Positions 17,870-28,058 of a stretch of 37,558 bases of DNA are shown in pieces. Source of the stretch: Parcubacteria group bacterium (lineage in GTDB: Bacteria > Patescibacteriota > Patescibacteriia > UBA9934 > GWF2-40-263); contig JABMNZ010000011.1 in assembly GCA_013204395.1 (NCBI GenBank), positions 1-37,558 on the forward strand, read 5' to 3'. The position numbers were made by a program, and so were the translations under genes. The notes beneath the pieces are model-generated. The model was not told the DNA's origin and made no database searches. It worked only from the letters and a program-made list of their open reading frames with translations. Within the stretch, counting starts at the first letter, position 1. The number at the start of each line of letters is the position of its first letter.

Positions 17870-18871
17870 TCAAACAATATATCTCCAGTTATCAAATACG
17901 AGCGTATCATCAATACGTACTTGATCTACATCTAAAAAAATATCTATGTGGTATCCACCTGCCTTAGATGGAAAACCTGGTTTTTTGAAAATGGAATGTT
18001 TGGATCCTAAAGAAAGATGGACTCCCCGCATGCGCTCAAAAGCCGTTACGTCGTTGATAATCTGCCCCTTCCCCATAGCCGGGTTTAACCCCAAACCCAA
18101 TTCACGAACATACACCGGGGAACGCTGTTCAATCAGATCAAGAATCTCCTTAAACGCAGAGGGGGCTTCGGGTGCTGAAAGAATCCCGTCTTGGATGATT
18201 GCCTTGAAGGCTTCGTACTCTCTGACAACATGATCAAGGCCAGGAAAGGCAAAAATTTTAAGTTCGCCATTCACTTTTTTAAGATCAGTGGGTTCAGAAA
18301 AAACTTCGCCAATAGGAAATGTTCCTCCAACATTCTTCATCTGTGAATAATCACCGATATTCAACCGAGTTGTCTCAAATGGACTGTCATAAACAAGTGT
18401 TGTGTCCGGACACGTAATCGTTATCTTCTTACAATCATCAACCAGGGATTTGAGTGTGTGTCCCACGGGTCGATAGTAGACTGGATCGTACGCAAGCGTG
18501 TCCACGTACCGTTCAAACTGATCCCCCTCAAATCTACCTAAGTGGACATGCTCGATCGTTTTGAGACCACGCTTAAAGAGCTCTATACGTAAACGGAATT
18601 CGTTTAACCGAAAACTTGTTGTTTGCACAAGGATCACGAGATCACCAGAATCTAATACTTCAATTTTTCTCAACAGGTCTCCTTGCAATGACTCATCAAA
18701 CAAAATAAATTCCCCCTCAGGGATATTGGTTTTGTAAGCTGATGTAAGAACTTCAGCCAACGGAGAATCCTTATCATAGATCACGATCGCTTTACCCTCA
18801 TCTGAGAACTCAATCGCATGAAGCAAGATATCCCCTATGTGTGTCGTGGCCTTATCAATCAATGCTTGCAT
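17870..18871 (-). CDS. Aminopeptidase T (M29)-like protein
   Basis: GGTFPIGEVFSEP, ELGLGLNP, GVHLSLGSKH, GGYHIDIFLD pattern resembles M29 family. Confidence 0.5.
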   Translation of the reverse strand: MQALIDKATTHIGDILLHAIEFSDEGKAIVIYDKDSPLAEVLTSAYKTNIPEGEFILFDESLQGDLLRKIEVLDSGDLVILVQTTSFRLNEFRLRIELFKRGLKTIEHVHLGRFEGDQFERYVDTLAYDPVYYRPVGHTLKSLVDDCKKITITCPDTTLVYDSPFETTRLNIGDYSQMKNVGGTFPIGEVFSEPTDLKKVNGELKIFAFPGLDHVVREYEAFKAIIQDGILSAPEAPSAFKEILDLIEQRSPVYVRELGLGLNPAMGKGQIINDVTAFERMRGVHLSLGSKHSIFKKPGFPSKAGGYHIDIFLDVDQVRIDDTLVFDNWRYIV

Positions 18872-18874
18872 AGT

Positions 18875-19288
18875 CTATATTTTTGTCTCGCTTACTACTA
18901 AGCACCTTTCCCATTGCTCCTTTGTCACCGGTTGAACAGAGAGTCTCGAATGGGTCACCAAAGTCATCTCTTGCAAAAAAGGATCCTTTTTAATTTGCTG
19001 AAGAGCAATCTCCTTGCCAACAGGTTTTACCGCCTGAATATCTACCATGCTCCAATCCCCTTTCAAAGCCGTTGAGTCTGGGTAGGCTTCTTTCACCACT
19101 TTAGCGATCCCCTTGATGCTCGTTTGCTTTACAGAATGGTACACAAAAACCAGATCTCCTTTCTTCATTGCTCTCATCATGTTTCTCGCTTGGTAATTGC
19201 GAACACCATCCCAACAGGTAATCTTATCGGTAACAAGATCGTCCCAACTGTAGGTACTCGGCTCCGTTTTCATTAACCAATAGTTCAT
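18875..19288 (-). CDS. EVE domain-containing protein
   Basis: MNYWLMKTEPSTYSWDDLV...WDGVRNYQARNMMRAMKKGDLVFVYHS. Confidence 0.92.
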   Translation of the reverse strand: MNYWLMKTEPSTYSWDDLVTDKITCWDGVRNYQARNMMRAMKKGDLVFVYHSVKQTSIKGIAKVVKEAYPDSTALKGDWSMVDIQAVKPVGKEIALQQIKKDPFLQEMTLVTHSRLSVQPVTKEQWERCLVVSETKI

Positions 19289-20535
19289 ACAGATGTCGCA
19301 TGAGTTCCAGCAATCCAACCCGTGGTCCAACAGAGCTGAAGGGAAAACCCGCCTGAGGGTCTGTTTATATTAATGACGTCTCCAGCTAAATACAGGTTGG
19401 GAAACAATCTTGAGGTCATGGACTTAAAGTCGATCTCCTTGGGCACCACTCCTCCATCAGCCACAATAGACCACTCAAATCCCATGGTGCCTGTAATGGG
19501 AAAGTTAAGATCCTTAAGGGTCTTAACTAAGAGCTTACGCTGATCTTTTGTGATTTCGTGCACTGGAGTATCACCGAAACGGAGATCCTGCCGACGCAGA
19601 ATGCTCTCACTCAATTTTTTTTGCAGAACGTCCCTGAGAACATTATTAAGGTGCCTCTTTTTTTCTAGCTCGAACAGTTCGATAAAAAATGTATCCAAGC
19701 TCCCTAAATCGTAATCAGGAAACAAATCGACCGAGGCTGTGACAGAACCCTTCTTAAGAAGTGCCTTCACTTTATGAGCCGAGTTAATCACAATGGGCCC
19801 GGAGATACCAAAGTGAGTAAACAGCAACCGCCCCCTAACTTTGTGCTTGGCCTTCCCTTCTTGAATAAACCGCAGAGTCATATCATCCACTGTCGTTCCA
19901 GTAAGTTCGTGAACCCATTTGGTTGGCGTGCACAATGGCGCAAGACTCGGATCAGGGGCCTCAATAGTATGACCAATGGCGGCAAGACTATCCAAACCCT
20001 CACCAGTAGAACCGGTCTCAGGCGCAGCAAGTCCACCCGTTGCCACGATTATCTTGTCTGCCATGAACGTTCCGCCAGAAGTCTTTACCCCCATGAGTGT
20101 TTTACCTTCAACAACAAACGACTCAAATGATGTATTCAGCCTAACTGTCACATTCCCGCTCTCCTCAACATAATCACTGAGCACACGACAGACATCCTCT
20201 GCTTTTTCAGATTCTGGAAACGCGCGCTTTCGATCTTCAACGATCAACGGCAAGCCTCGCCCTTCAAAAAACTCAAACGTACTCTCCACATTAAACTGCG
20301 AGAATGGAGAAAAAAGAAACTGTTTAGACTCGGGAAAATTATCAAGAAACAATCTGTTATCGGGTTCAGCATTTGTAATATTACATCGCCGCCCACCAGT
20401 AATACTCAACTTCTTTCCTAAACGATCATTTTTCTCTAAAAGCAAAACATGCGCGCCGAGCTCTCCAGCTCGACCCGCAGCCATCATGCCAGAGGGCCCA
20501 CCCCCAATGACGATTATGTCGTAAGTTTCTTTCAT
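19285..20535 (-). CDS. HI0933-family NAD(P)/FAD-dependent oxidoreductase
   Basis: DIIVIGGGPSGMMAAGRAGELGAHVLLLEKNDRLGKKLSITGGRRCNITN; FTHFGISGP. Confidence 0.93.
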   Translation of the reverse strand: MKETYDIIVIGGGPSGMMAAGRAGELGAHVLLLEKNDRLGKKLSITGGRRCNITNAEPDNRLFLDNFPESKQFLFSPFSQFNVESTFEFFEGRGLPLIVEDRKRAFPESEKAEDVCRVLSDYVEESGNVTVRLNTSFESFVVEGKTLMGVKTSGGTFMADKIIVATGGLAAPETGSTGEGLDSLAAIGHTIEAPDPSLAPLCTPTKWVHELTGTTVDDMTLRFIQEGKAKHKVRGRLLFTHFGISGPIVINSAHKVKALLKKGSVTASVDLFPDYDLGSLDTFFIELFELEKKRHLNNVLRDVLQKKLSESILRRQDLRFGDTPVHEITKDQRKLLVKTLKDLNFPITGTMGFEWSIVADGGVVPKEIDFKSMTSRLFPNLYLAGDVININRPSGGFSLQLCWTTGWIAGTHATSV

Positions 20536-20541
20536 GTTGTT

Positions 20542-21636
20542 CTATTCTTCATTTAAATCTGGGACCTGGTCACGTGTATGCAAGCCCTCATACTCACCGC
20601 TGAAATATACAACTCCTGGCTCCAAACCAGCAGTCTTCATCTTTTCGACATACTGATCAACATGCTCATCTTGTGTGATATCAAAAATATTAACCTTGAT
20701 ACCATTGGTTCCTAATTGTTCTGCGTAGTTGAGAAAAGACTCTTTGGCACTTAGAACATCTACAATCTTTGTCCTGTGCTTTTTTACCAATCTTCCAAGA
20801 AGAGGAATCTTTTCAAACTTGTCTACAAGTTTTTCAACAACTGGCTCTAGCGCCATGATATTCACACTTCCTTTTTGCAGTACGCGCGCCATGATACTCA
20901 TGTCACCAGATTCATCTGCCACTGGCACATCTGCATACGGGACCGTGTGGCGACCAATAAGATCTTCACCCTTATCGTCCATGCGCTTCTTTGTATCACC
21001 CCAATGTTCATCTGCCTGCAAAACAGTTGCGTCAGTAATATTTTCAGAACCAACCCCACGCACAGTTCCAGCACGGAGTTTTGCAAACCACGTTCCAATC
21101 TTTCCGAAGATACGTGATCCAGATGGAATGTTCTCAATTGCTTCAATGACAAAACGTGGAATACCACGAATAACTGGAAAGTAACTCATGGAGTATTCCA
21201 AAGTCGGATCTTTCTCGTACAAGTACTGCAAGCTCTGTGGTAGCCAAGAGACAAGAGCCACCCTATGTTCCATGTCGTTGTCATGAATAAGTTGCAGAAT
21301 TTCATCTAGACCATCTTCATCGAAATCCTTAATGTCGATGTTTATTTTTGTCGTTGAATTTTCAGTCTCCTTCACGAGTTCAAAAAGACGCTCAAGAGTA
21401 CAAATATCATCACCTCCTTTATAGGTAATCTCTGAGAGTTCAGCTTCTGTTAAATCTCTAACACGATCTGGTCGCTTTGACGATTCACCCAATGTTGAGT
21501 TGTGATGAATGATGCATTTGTGATCCTTGGACATTCGAATATCAAATTCGAGCTCAGCGATATTCTTTCCCAGGGCACCTTCCAACGCTTGCTCTGATGC
21601 CTCGTCAGCCCCAAATCCTCGCTCACGATGAGACAG
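20542..21636 (-). CDS. Glycerophosphodiester phosphodiesterase-like protein
   Basis: With upstream extension LSHRERGFGADEASEQALEGALGKNIAELEFDIRMSKDHKCIIHHN; the start is uncertain because only CTG is available upstream (track start at 21585 is TTG). Confidence 0.7.
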   Translation of the reverse strand: MSHRERGFGADEASEQALEGALGKNIAELEFDIRMSKDHKCIIHHNSTLGESSKRPDRVRDLTEAELSEITYKGGDDICTLERLFELVKETENSTTKINIDIKDFDEDGLDEILQLIHDNDMEHRVALVSWLPQSLQYLYEKDPTLEYSMSYFPVIRGIPRFVIEAIENIPSGSRIFGKIGTWFAKLRAGTVRGVGSENITDATVLQADEHWGDTKKRMDDKGEDLIGRHTVPYADVPVADESGDMSIMARVLQKGSVNIMALEPVVEKLVDKFEKIPLLGRLVKKHRTKIVDVLSAKESFLNYAEQLGTNGIKVNIFDITQDEHVDQYVEKMKTAGLEPGVVYFSGEYEGLHTRDQVPDLNEE

Positions 21637-21645
21637 TACTTTTCG

Positions 21646-22149
21646 TTAACGACTCTCTTGCAAGACAGTTAATGCAAGATCTATTTCAGCGCCAACAATC
21701 CGATCGACAATTTCCGATGCACCCTCACCAGCAAACAATTCCTTCGCATCACTTCCAAGTGCACGGTAAATCTGTTCAAAATTATCAACCTCCTCTTGTA
21801 GAACAGATTCAGAAAATGATAAGCCTCCTTTTTCAAGAGACTCAAGAAGTCTTGGTAACGCAGCACGGAAGTCTTCCTTTACTCCCTCTTCAACACCAAG
21901 CTGCTCACAGTAAGCATTGAGATTCTCTGGATGTTCTAAATGTAAAAACTTATCTTTCAGCACAGCAGCCAAACGATCCTGCTCAAGCACAATCTCACGC
22001 ACACGCATGATCTCATGCTTAAGATCCCTTTCAATCTCCTGGTCCATTTCCCCAGCAAGATCAACACTCCGGTCCTGATTTTTCAGATCCGCAGGCGTTT
22101 TCCCTCGATCAGAAGCTATTCCTTCATATGATGATTTTCGTTCACTCAT
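21646..22149 (-). CDS. Hypothetical protein
   Basis: ORF MSERKSSYEGIASDRGKTPADL...; immediately upstream of and in frame with the GDPD-like ORF. Confidence 0.65.
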   Translation of the reverse strand: MSERKSSYEGIASDRGKTPADLKNQDRSVDLAGEMDQEIERDLKHEIMRVREIVLEQDRLAAVLKDKFLHLEHPENLNAYCEQLGVEEGVKEDFRAALPRLLESLEKGGLSFSESVLQEEVDNFEQIYRALGSDAKELFAGEGASEIVDRIVGAEIDLALTVLQESR

Positions 22150-22228
22150 AGTAACATTAGTGTAGCAGATTTTTTGTATAAAAAAATCCCCACCTAGTCT
22201 AGGTGGAGAACAGTCGTTGGCCAGCGAC

Positions 22229-22441
22229 TCAGCCTTCTTGTTCCCTTTTCAGGACTCGAGCCGTGCGTGCAGCAGTAAGCCTCCTGACGGTTGCAGCGAC
22301 GGCCTGCATGCTGGTGAGAGTCTCTGCCACTTGCTCAGGCGTCATGGCGTCCGCCCCCTCTTGAAGGGAACGTGTCTCCCTTTCTGGGTAACCAAGTCCA
22401 CCAAGAAAGGCCTTGAGTTGAACTCTTGCGTCTGCGGGCAT
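22229..22441 (-). CDS. Short GC-rich hypothetical protein
   Basis: ORF; MPADARVQLKAF start at 22441 suggested by promoter TTGACC (22505-22500)-17-TAATGT (22482-22477) overlapping the longer ORF's start; terminator downstream. Confidence 0.5.
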   Translation of the reverse strand: MPADARVQLKAFLGGLGYPERETRSLQEGADAMTPEQVAETLTSMQAVAATVRRLTAARTARVLKREQEG

Positions 22442-22524
22442 ATCCAATCCAATCCACACAACTTTTGTGCAACGAGACATTAACATCGGTATTGTGAGCG
22501 GTCAATCATCTAAACCAATCAAAA

Positions 22525-22555
22525 AACCACCCCGCAGCACGGGGTGGTTTTGAAA
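22525..22555. terminator. Intrinsic terminator downstream of the NRAMP-like gene
   Basis: AAAACCACCCCG-TGCTG-CGGGGTGGTTTT. Confidence 0.8.
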
Positions 22556-22567
22556 TCTATACATGGT

Positions 22568-23983
22568 TCACTTCCTCATTAAGAACCTTACTTGATACGA
22601 AGTAATAACAAGCCCAATCAGGACCACTACCACCATTGGCAAGAAACTTGCAAGGGCCCAGAGTGAAAACATTCCATAAAAAAACGTTGTCATTAGAGTC
22701 ATGATGATCCTAAAAGTACCTGGTCGCGTGATTGCCGGAAGGCTTAGGTTCAATTTTAGAAGGAGTGGTGGATAGAGCCACATGGTTATGGCCGATAAGC
22801 TCGCGGAAACAACAAGGAGAAAATAGGGTTGCTTGAGACTTGGAAAGACCAGGGAGAGAACAAGGATCAGAATTCCTAACGCAGAGGCAATTAAACTGAT
22901 GTTTGATGATGTCAGTTTCTTTAATTTTCCAGCTTCTCGCATCGGGGTAAGTAGTCTGTAAGACAACCTTCCGATCACGTCCAAAATAACCAGGTTGGCC
23001 ATGACAAAAATCATGATGGCTGCGATACCAAACAACGACCCCAGTAAACTGATGTTCGCATTGAGCACATGAATCTCTGCGGACAGAACACCAAAGCCTT
23101 GCGCGGTTCCAAGCGGCAGTAGGATACGACCCAAAAATCCAAGCAGGAAAATCGAGATTAAGTTTGCTAAAAAGAAAAGCAAAAAATGTTCTCGGTTCAC
23201 CATCTTGAACCAGTATTTGAAATTCTTTTTTGATGTTTCACTTTCAAATTCAAGACGTTTTTGATCAGCCTTAGAGAGTCCAGCGGCGCCATATCCTTTT
23301 TCCATGACCCATTCGCTCTGAACAAGATTCAACACACCAGCCACACCACCAAAGGCCAAGGCACCTAGAAAATCGAATCTAGGAAGTTCCGCTGGAATAT
23401 ACCCCCAAGCAAAAAGACCCTTAAGGCCCTCGACGAAATAATCCAATCTGAACTGAGTGATCACAACTAAAAGAATAATGGCCAAGGAGACAATAAGTCC
23501 AATTCTGGAAATTTTCTCCAAAATGGCATAGGTCTTCTTAAAGCGAAAAATGAAAAAAGTTAAGGCCATCAGTGCAATGGTCACAAAAAGCGCGTACGTC
23601 CTTACCTGATCATCTGAAAATGCCTGGTCGCCAAATACAACCACAATGAGATTTCCAGCCGTTGTCATCCATGCAGGCCAAACAAGCGTCAATAAAACCG
23701 TTAGGGCAAAAACAATCGAAAGCCATTTCACCGTTCCCACAAGGTTCCTCTCCACACTCTTGCCCGTAACAAGCGTATAGCGTTCTATCTCCATGTTTAC
23801 GAAGAACTGCAAAAACAAGATAATCGGAACAGCCCACAGAATTCGCATGTCATAGTTTGCAACAAGCGACGGCCATAGCATCATCTCACCACCATTCAAT
23901 GAGAGCGCGACAAAAATAATACTAGGCCCAAGAAGTTGAAGAAGTGATTTTTTCAGCTTCGGAAAAGGAAGATGTTTAGACAT
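22568..23983 (-). CDS. NRAMP-like divalent metal transporter homologue
   Basis: Polytopic; LLGPSIIFVALSLNGGEMMLWPSL and repeated TM architecture. Confidence 0.6.
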   Translation of the reverse strand: MSKHLPFPKLKKSLLQLLGPSIIFVALSLNGGEMMLWPSLVANYDMRILWAVPIILFLQFFVNMEIERYTLVTGKSVERNLVGTVKWLSIVFALTVLLTLVWPAWMTTAGNLIVVVFGDQAFSDDQVRTYALFVTIALMALTFFIFRFKKTYAILEKISRIGLIVSLAIILLVVITQFRLDYFVEGLKGLFAWGYIPAELPRFDFLGALAFGGVAGVLNLVQSEWVMEKGYGAAGLSKADQKRLEFESETSKKNFKYWFKMVNREHFLLFFLANLISIFLLGFLGRILLPLGTAQGFGVLSAEIHVLNANISLLGSLFGIAAIMIFVMANLVILDVIGRLSYRLLTPMREAGKLKKLTSSNISLIASALGILILVLSLVFPSLKQPYFLLVVSASLSAITMWLYPPLLLKLNLSLPAITRPGTFRIIMTLMTTFFYGMFSLWALASFLPMVVVVLIGLVITSYQVRFLMRK

Positions 23984-24125
23984 AGGAAAACAAGACGAGA
24001 TGACTAATTAACTGCATGGCACCTATATAGTGTAACAGAACTGATTCTTTTTGAGATGTTCTACATACACACAAACAAAAAACCTTCACTTGAATAAGTG
24101 AAGGTTTGTTACAGACAATTTCTTC

Positions 24126-25400
24126 TTATCGTTTCATTAATTGAATATCATCAAGATGTAGAGATGAGGTCTTTGGCAATGAGCCGAAGAAGATGGCTAA
24201 ATCTTGGGTGACAGAGGTCGCTTCTGAGTTGATAAAATCATACTCGAAACAGCTCCAGGCATCACCAACATTCACTGATTTTGTGCCGACGAATTTTCCA
24301 CCTCCATCATTTCCCACCTCTTGAGCCAGCAGAAGATTCACGGAAGGCAGATTTGATGATCCCCTTTGATACTTTGCCCTGAGCGAGAAAACATAACGTC
24401 CATTTTTTTCAAGCTTCCATGAGGTCACGTAGCGCAAAACTTCATCATATAGATGAGGACTCGTTGCACTCTCACCACTGACATAGCCATAACTGTTATT
24501 GGTAAGCAACATTCCGTACATCCCTGCATAGCTTTGGGACTTAGAGATCGTGTTGTATGGGGACACAGAACCAGCGTGGTCATGTTGGCCGTACACCCAA
24601 GCGGCGAGAGAAGAACCGAATCTCAGAGACAAATCTTTTGCTTCCGTTGCTTCAAATCCGATTTTTGTCATGCTTGTACCCTTAATGCCACTGCAACTTG
24701 TTGTATTCCATGTCGAAGATGTTGATGTAGGTGTTGGTGTAGGTGTTGGTGTAGGTGTTGGTGTTGGTGGCGTTACAGGAGGCGTGTTCACAAACTGTAA
24801 CGTCATGGATTCTCTCCTATACTTCTCAAGTAAATCACTTGCCATTGACTTAGAGTAGGCTTCGATAAGCACAGGTCGTGCAAACGTCACATCGACACCG
24901 GCATTACTAAAATTCTTTACGGAGCTTTGTTTGAGAAAAACGCGAATGGTTTTCACTCCACTCATCGTTGGGAACACTCCATAAACAACATTGTCAAAGC
25001 CAGATCTGCTCGTGCCTACAGTGCTCGACCCCGTGAGATACTTTTTGATCTTGTTATTCTTGTCTAAGTAGTAAGCATACAGATAGGGATTTCCCGTGCG
25101 CCTCTTATCTGAAACTGAATAACTAGATCGTGAATCATCTTTATCGGCGTAAGCAGCTAACAAGATGTAGGCCGCATTAATATTCTTCGCATCGATATCA
25201 ATGTAGGCCCCCTGCCGCTTTGAACCACGAAGCTTCACTGTGTCTCCAGAAACGGAAGGAGATACAGACAGCTTCCATGTGTTCATTGATGCAGGAAGAT
25301 GGGTGAGGGCAGCTGTCTGAGCCATGGCGGGAGCAACTGAGCTTACAAGCAAGACAGCCACTAATATGGACGTGCTCGCGAAGCGAAGAGAAGTATTCAT
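24126..25400 (-). CDS. Secreted protein with Pro-Thr linker and C-terminal carbohydrate-binding-like domain
   Basis: Signal peptide ...VAPAMAQ; PTPTPTPTPTPTPT linker; C-terminal beta-rich region. Confidence 0.7.
   Translation of the reverse strand: MNTSLRFASTSILVAVLLVSSVAPAMAQTAALTHLPASMNTWKLSVSPSVSGDTVKLRGSKRQGAYIDIDAKNINAAYILLAAYADKDDSRSSYSVSDKRRTGNPYLYAYYLDKNNKIKKYLTGSSTVGTSRSGFDNVVYGVFPTMSGVKTIRVFLKQSSVKNFSNAGVDVTFARPVLIEAYSKSMASDLLEKYRRESMTLQFVNTPPVTPPTPTPTPTPTPTPTSTSSTWNTTSCSGIKGTSMTKIGFEATEAKDLSLRFGSSLAAWVYGQHDHAGSVSPYNTISKSQSYAGMYGMLLTNNSYGYVSGESATSPHLYDEVLRYVTSWKLEKNGRYVFSLRAKYQRGSSNLPSVNLLLAQEVGNDGGGKFVGTKSVNVGDAWSCFEYDFINSEATSVTQDLAIFFGSLPKTSSLHLDDIQLMKR
24722..24770. repeat. 12-bp tandem repeat encoding (Pro-Thr)n
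   Basis: GTAGGTGTTGGT repeated consecutively. Confidence 0.85.
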
Positions 25401-25469
25401 ATACTCTCTATCTATGCCCTTCTAAACAAAGCGTCAAGCACAATAGTGGGTAACCTTTATGGCTACACC

Positions 25470-26072
25470 CTATTCAACTTCTATACTCGAGAGGATGGCC
25501 TTAAACAGGGCGTCCCCTGCCCCCTCTTCTCGAAAATCTCGGTACAAATACACCCCCTTATTCCCCATGAAGAGGATGGAAAGTGCGAGTGTTCCATCTA
25601 TGTTTGCGGTGTCTTGATAATAGGCACGACCCGTTGTATTTCCAAGGTTTACACCCTCAACCTCCACAAATGTCTCTCCAGAAAACTGCTTGAGCAATGC
25701 CTCATACACCTCCTCTGGGGAGGCATCGGTAAGCGTCCCTAAATTACAATCATCTGGATCTGAAAGTTTGCACGTCATCAATGCATAGCTGAAAAAACCC
25801 AATGGCTCTTCACCGCCCGTATCTATCCAGCCCCAAGAACCCGTATCGATATCTCCCCCTGCCCCATAGTTATAACCCGTAGGTAACAAGAACGAGACTC
25901 CCTCATGTGCGTTTGTTCTAACCCAATCGACCGTGTCCAGCACCGTTTCTTCATCTGTGTCCTGTGGTGAAACATTAACTTCAGACCCCTCAGAGACGGA
26001 CTCAAGTGCTGCTGGGGAGCATCCAAGACCAGTAAATAAGAGGATGCCAAGGAGAGAAAATAAGATCTTCAT
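25470..26072 (-). CDS. Putative lipoprotein
   Basis: MKILFSLLGILLFTGLGCSPAALES lipobox. Confidence 0.8.
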   Translation of the reverse strand: MKILFSLLGILLFTGLGCSPAALESVSEGSEVNVSPQDTDEETVLDTVDWVRTNAHEGVSFLLPTGYNYGAGGDIDTGSWGWIDTGGEEPLGFFSYALMTCKLSDPDDCNLGTLTDASPEEVYEALLKQFSGETFVEVEGVNLGNTTGRAYYQDTANIDGTLALSILFMGNKGVYLYRDFREEGAGDALFKAILSSIEVE

Positions 26073-26093
26073 AGAGAAAGTAAAAAACGGTAG

Positions 26094-26924
26094 TTAAAAT
26101 TGCTTCATTTGAATATTGGAAAATGTTACGTTTGCGTCCTCTGAATAAAATCCAAATCGACCATCATTATCTAAAAGATCTTTCTCCGTAAGAGGATAGC
26201 GTAATCGCTCAACACCATCGATCGTGACAATGATTTCATTTCTACTCACCTCAAGTGAAACATGATACCTTTGCCCGATAAAAAATTGATCGTCTCCCAG
26301 ACGTGAGGTCCAGAGAAAATTCTGCTTGTCGTTCCTAAGTGATTCACCTAACTCAATCCCGAAGCCGTCTGGTTTAAGCAGAAGATACTTGAAGGTTCTG
26401 TCTATGTTATACCCAAAGACAAACCAACCAACCTCCCATGGATTTGGGGGTGACCCGACTCGAGATTGTGATTCTGTCACTAGATCGAAACTGACTTGGT
26501 AGTTTCCATGAAGATATTGCTCTGAAACGACAAGAGCGGCGTGCGTTTCCCCTACCTGTGTCGAATGCATGGGATCTAAGTGAACACTCCCCTTAGATCT
26601 ATCTGTGTCCACCTGACCATATCCATTAAAAATGACCGTGTACTCAATAGGCTCTTTTTCTAAAGATACAGATTCTGTTATCTGCGGAACAAAGAGTTCA
26701 TACTTTTTTTTCAACCGGTAAAGACGACGTGTTAAGCCTGCACGTTTTGCCGTTGAAATAGACGTCCTGTTTACCAAAAAACTTTCGATGCGCTCAATGC
26801 GCTGCTCCAAAACAGAAGCGTGATGAGAGCTCATCGCTAAACTTGGTCGAGCCACAAGAAGTAAAGCAAGCAAACATAGGGAAAAAATTAACCCGACGTC
26901 AACCCTCTTTAATGTATACGTCAT
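26094..26924 (-). CDS. Exported LamG/3-keto-disaccharide-hydrolase-like protein
   Basis: N-terminal signal; NYQVSFDLVTESQ...RYHVSLEVSRNEIIVTIDGVERLRY...GRFGFYSEDANVTFSNIQM. Confidence 0.55.
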   Translation of the reverse strand: MTYTLKRVDVGLIFSLCLLALLLVARPSLAMSSHHASVLEQRIERIESFLVNRTSISTAKRAGLTRRLYRLKKKYELFVPQITESVSLEKEPIEYTVIFNGYGQVDTDRSKGSVHLDPMHSTQVGETHAALVVSEQYLHGNYQVSFDLVTESQSRVGSPPNPWEVGWFVFGYNIDRTFKYLLLKPDGFGIELGESLRNDKQNFLWTSRLGDDQFFIGQRYHVSLEVSRNEIIVTIDGVERLRYPLTEKDLLDNDGRFGFYSEDANVTFSNIQMKQF

Positions 26925-26950
26925 ATAGATAGACTCAGAAACTTTTATTC

Positions 26951-27448
26951 TTATACCTTTATCTTTCCAGCATCCACTTCTTTTTTCAAGAGCAGCACGG
27001 CTTTGATGAGCCTTGGATCGGTTAACTCTGCATTCATGGCCATTTGAATAAGCTGTTTGTACGTCACCTCCCGCTCTGCCACAACCTCACCCCAAGGCTT
27101 TCTCTCACCAGCCTTACAATTGCGACCTAAGAAGTAGGTCACACTCGTACTTGGAAAGTTTGTCTCGATGACAGCAAATTTTTTGAGTCGCTTGGGTATG
27201 AGACCAACCTCTTCTTCACATTCACGTTGCGCCGCACGCTTTGGCCCCTCGTCACCCTCAATCATGCCACCTGGAAAGCCAACCATCACACGACCATCAA
27301 CTTTCTGATCATGAATGAGGAGAAACTTGCCATTATCCAAAATGGGAAGACAGGTGGCCGCAGGACGCACAATGAGATCCCACGCGGGTGGATGGACACG
27401 ACGTCTCACCTCAATCGTTCCATCGTTATAAACACGTTTAAGTTTCAT
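26951..27448 (-). CDS. NUDIX hydrolase
   Basis: Nudix box GGMIEGDEGPKRAAQRECEEEVGL. Confidence 0.92.
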   Translation of the reverse strand: MKLKRVYNDGTIEVRRRVHPPAWDLIVRPAATCLPILDNGKFLLIHDQKVDGRVMVGFPGGMIEGDEGPKRAAQRECEEEVGLIPKRLKKFAVIETNFPSTSVTYFLGRNCKAGERKPWGEVVAEREVTYKQLIQMAMNAELTDPRLIKAVLLLKKEVDAGKIKV

Positions 27449-27481
27449 ATATTGTTGGTACCAAAGTTAGACTCTGAAACA

Positions 27482-27988
27482 TCACTTAATCATATCTGCA
27501 ACCGCTGCACTCATTGAGGCGGGGAAAGAAACAATAACCGCTCGTTTTAATCCAATCATCAACGATTCAGGTGGCACTTGCTCAATGATGGTAAGGATCA
27601 AGAGACTTACGCCAAGAGCAAGAATATAAGTGAGAAAAACGCGTTTGATAAATTCTGCCCTATGCGTTGGTAAATGGTCTGCGTAAAAATTGTGATGAAT
27701 AAACATGGCAACAAACAACACGGACAAGACGGCGATAGCTAGAATATTTAGCGTAGGTAAAGTCGCCCCGAGTTTCCAGACCTCCTCTGTGAAGGATACC
27801 GGTACAGCAAGAAGCGTGGCCCCGACCACCATCTGCAATACATCTCGAGGATACACTTCCATCATGAGCGGCTGAACCACCTCCTTTAAGACCTTTCCCG
27901 CACTATCAGAAATCGTAACAATTTCTTTTAAGTACTTCCCAACACGAATGGTTTCTCTTTTTGTATTTACCGAGATCAGTTTTGGCAT
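27482..27988 (-). CDS. DUF2391-like integral membrane protein
   Basis: YPRDVLQMVVGATLLAVPVSFTEEVWKLG and following TM pattern. Confidence 0.65.
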   Translation of the reverse strand: MPKLISVNTKRETIRVGKYLKEIVTISDSAGKVLKEVVQPLMMEVYPRDVLQMVVGATLLAVPVSFTEEVWKLGATLPTLNILAIAVLSVLFVAMFIHHNFYADHLPTHRAEFIKRVFLTYILALGVSLLILTIIEQVPPESLMIGLKRAVIVSFPASMSAAVADMIK

Positions 27989-28058
27989 AGGTGTTCATTA
28001 TCATGTTTACGCAAATCCGTTGGCGTTCTATGTACCGGTGATTTAGGAAGATTCTTTC

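Noticed and set aside
16538-21636. EVE-domain/Pif1/flavoprotein run as a defence island
   Set aside because: EVE and Pif1 proteins have housekeeping-like homologues; no nuclease, methylase or toxin partner is visible, and the layout looks like an ordinary operon.
24722-24770. Short tandem repeats that could suggest a CRISPR array
   Set aside because: Contiguous 12-bp in-frame repeat encoding a Pro-Thr linker with no spacers; no cas genes in the window.
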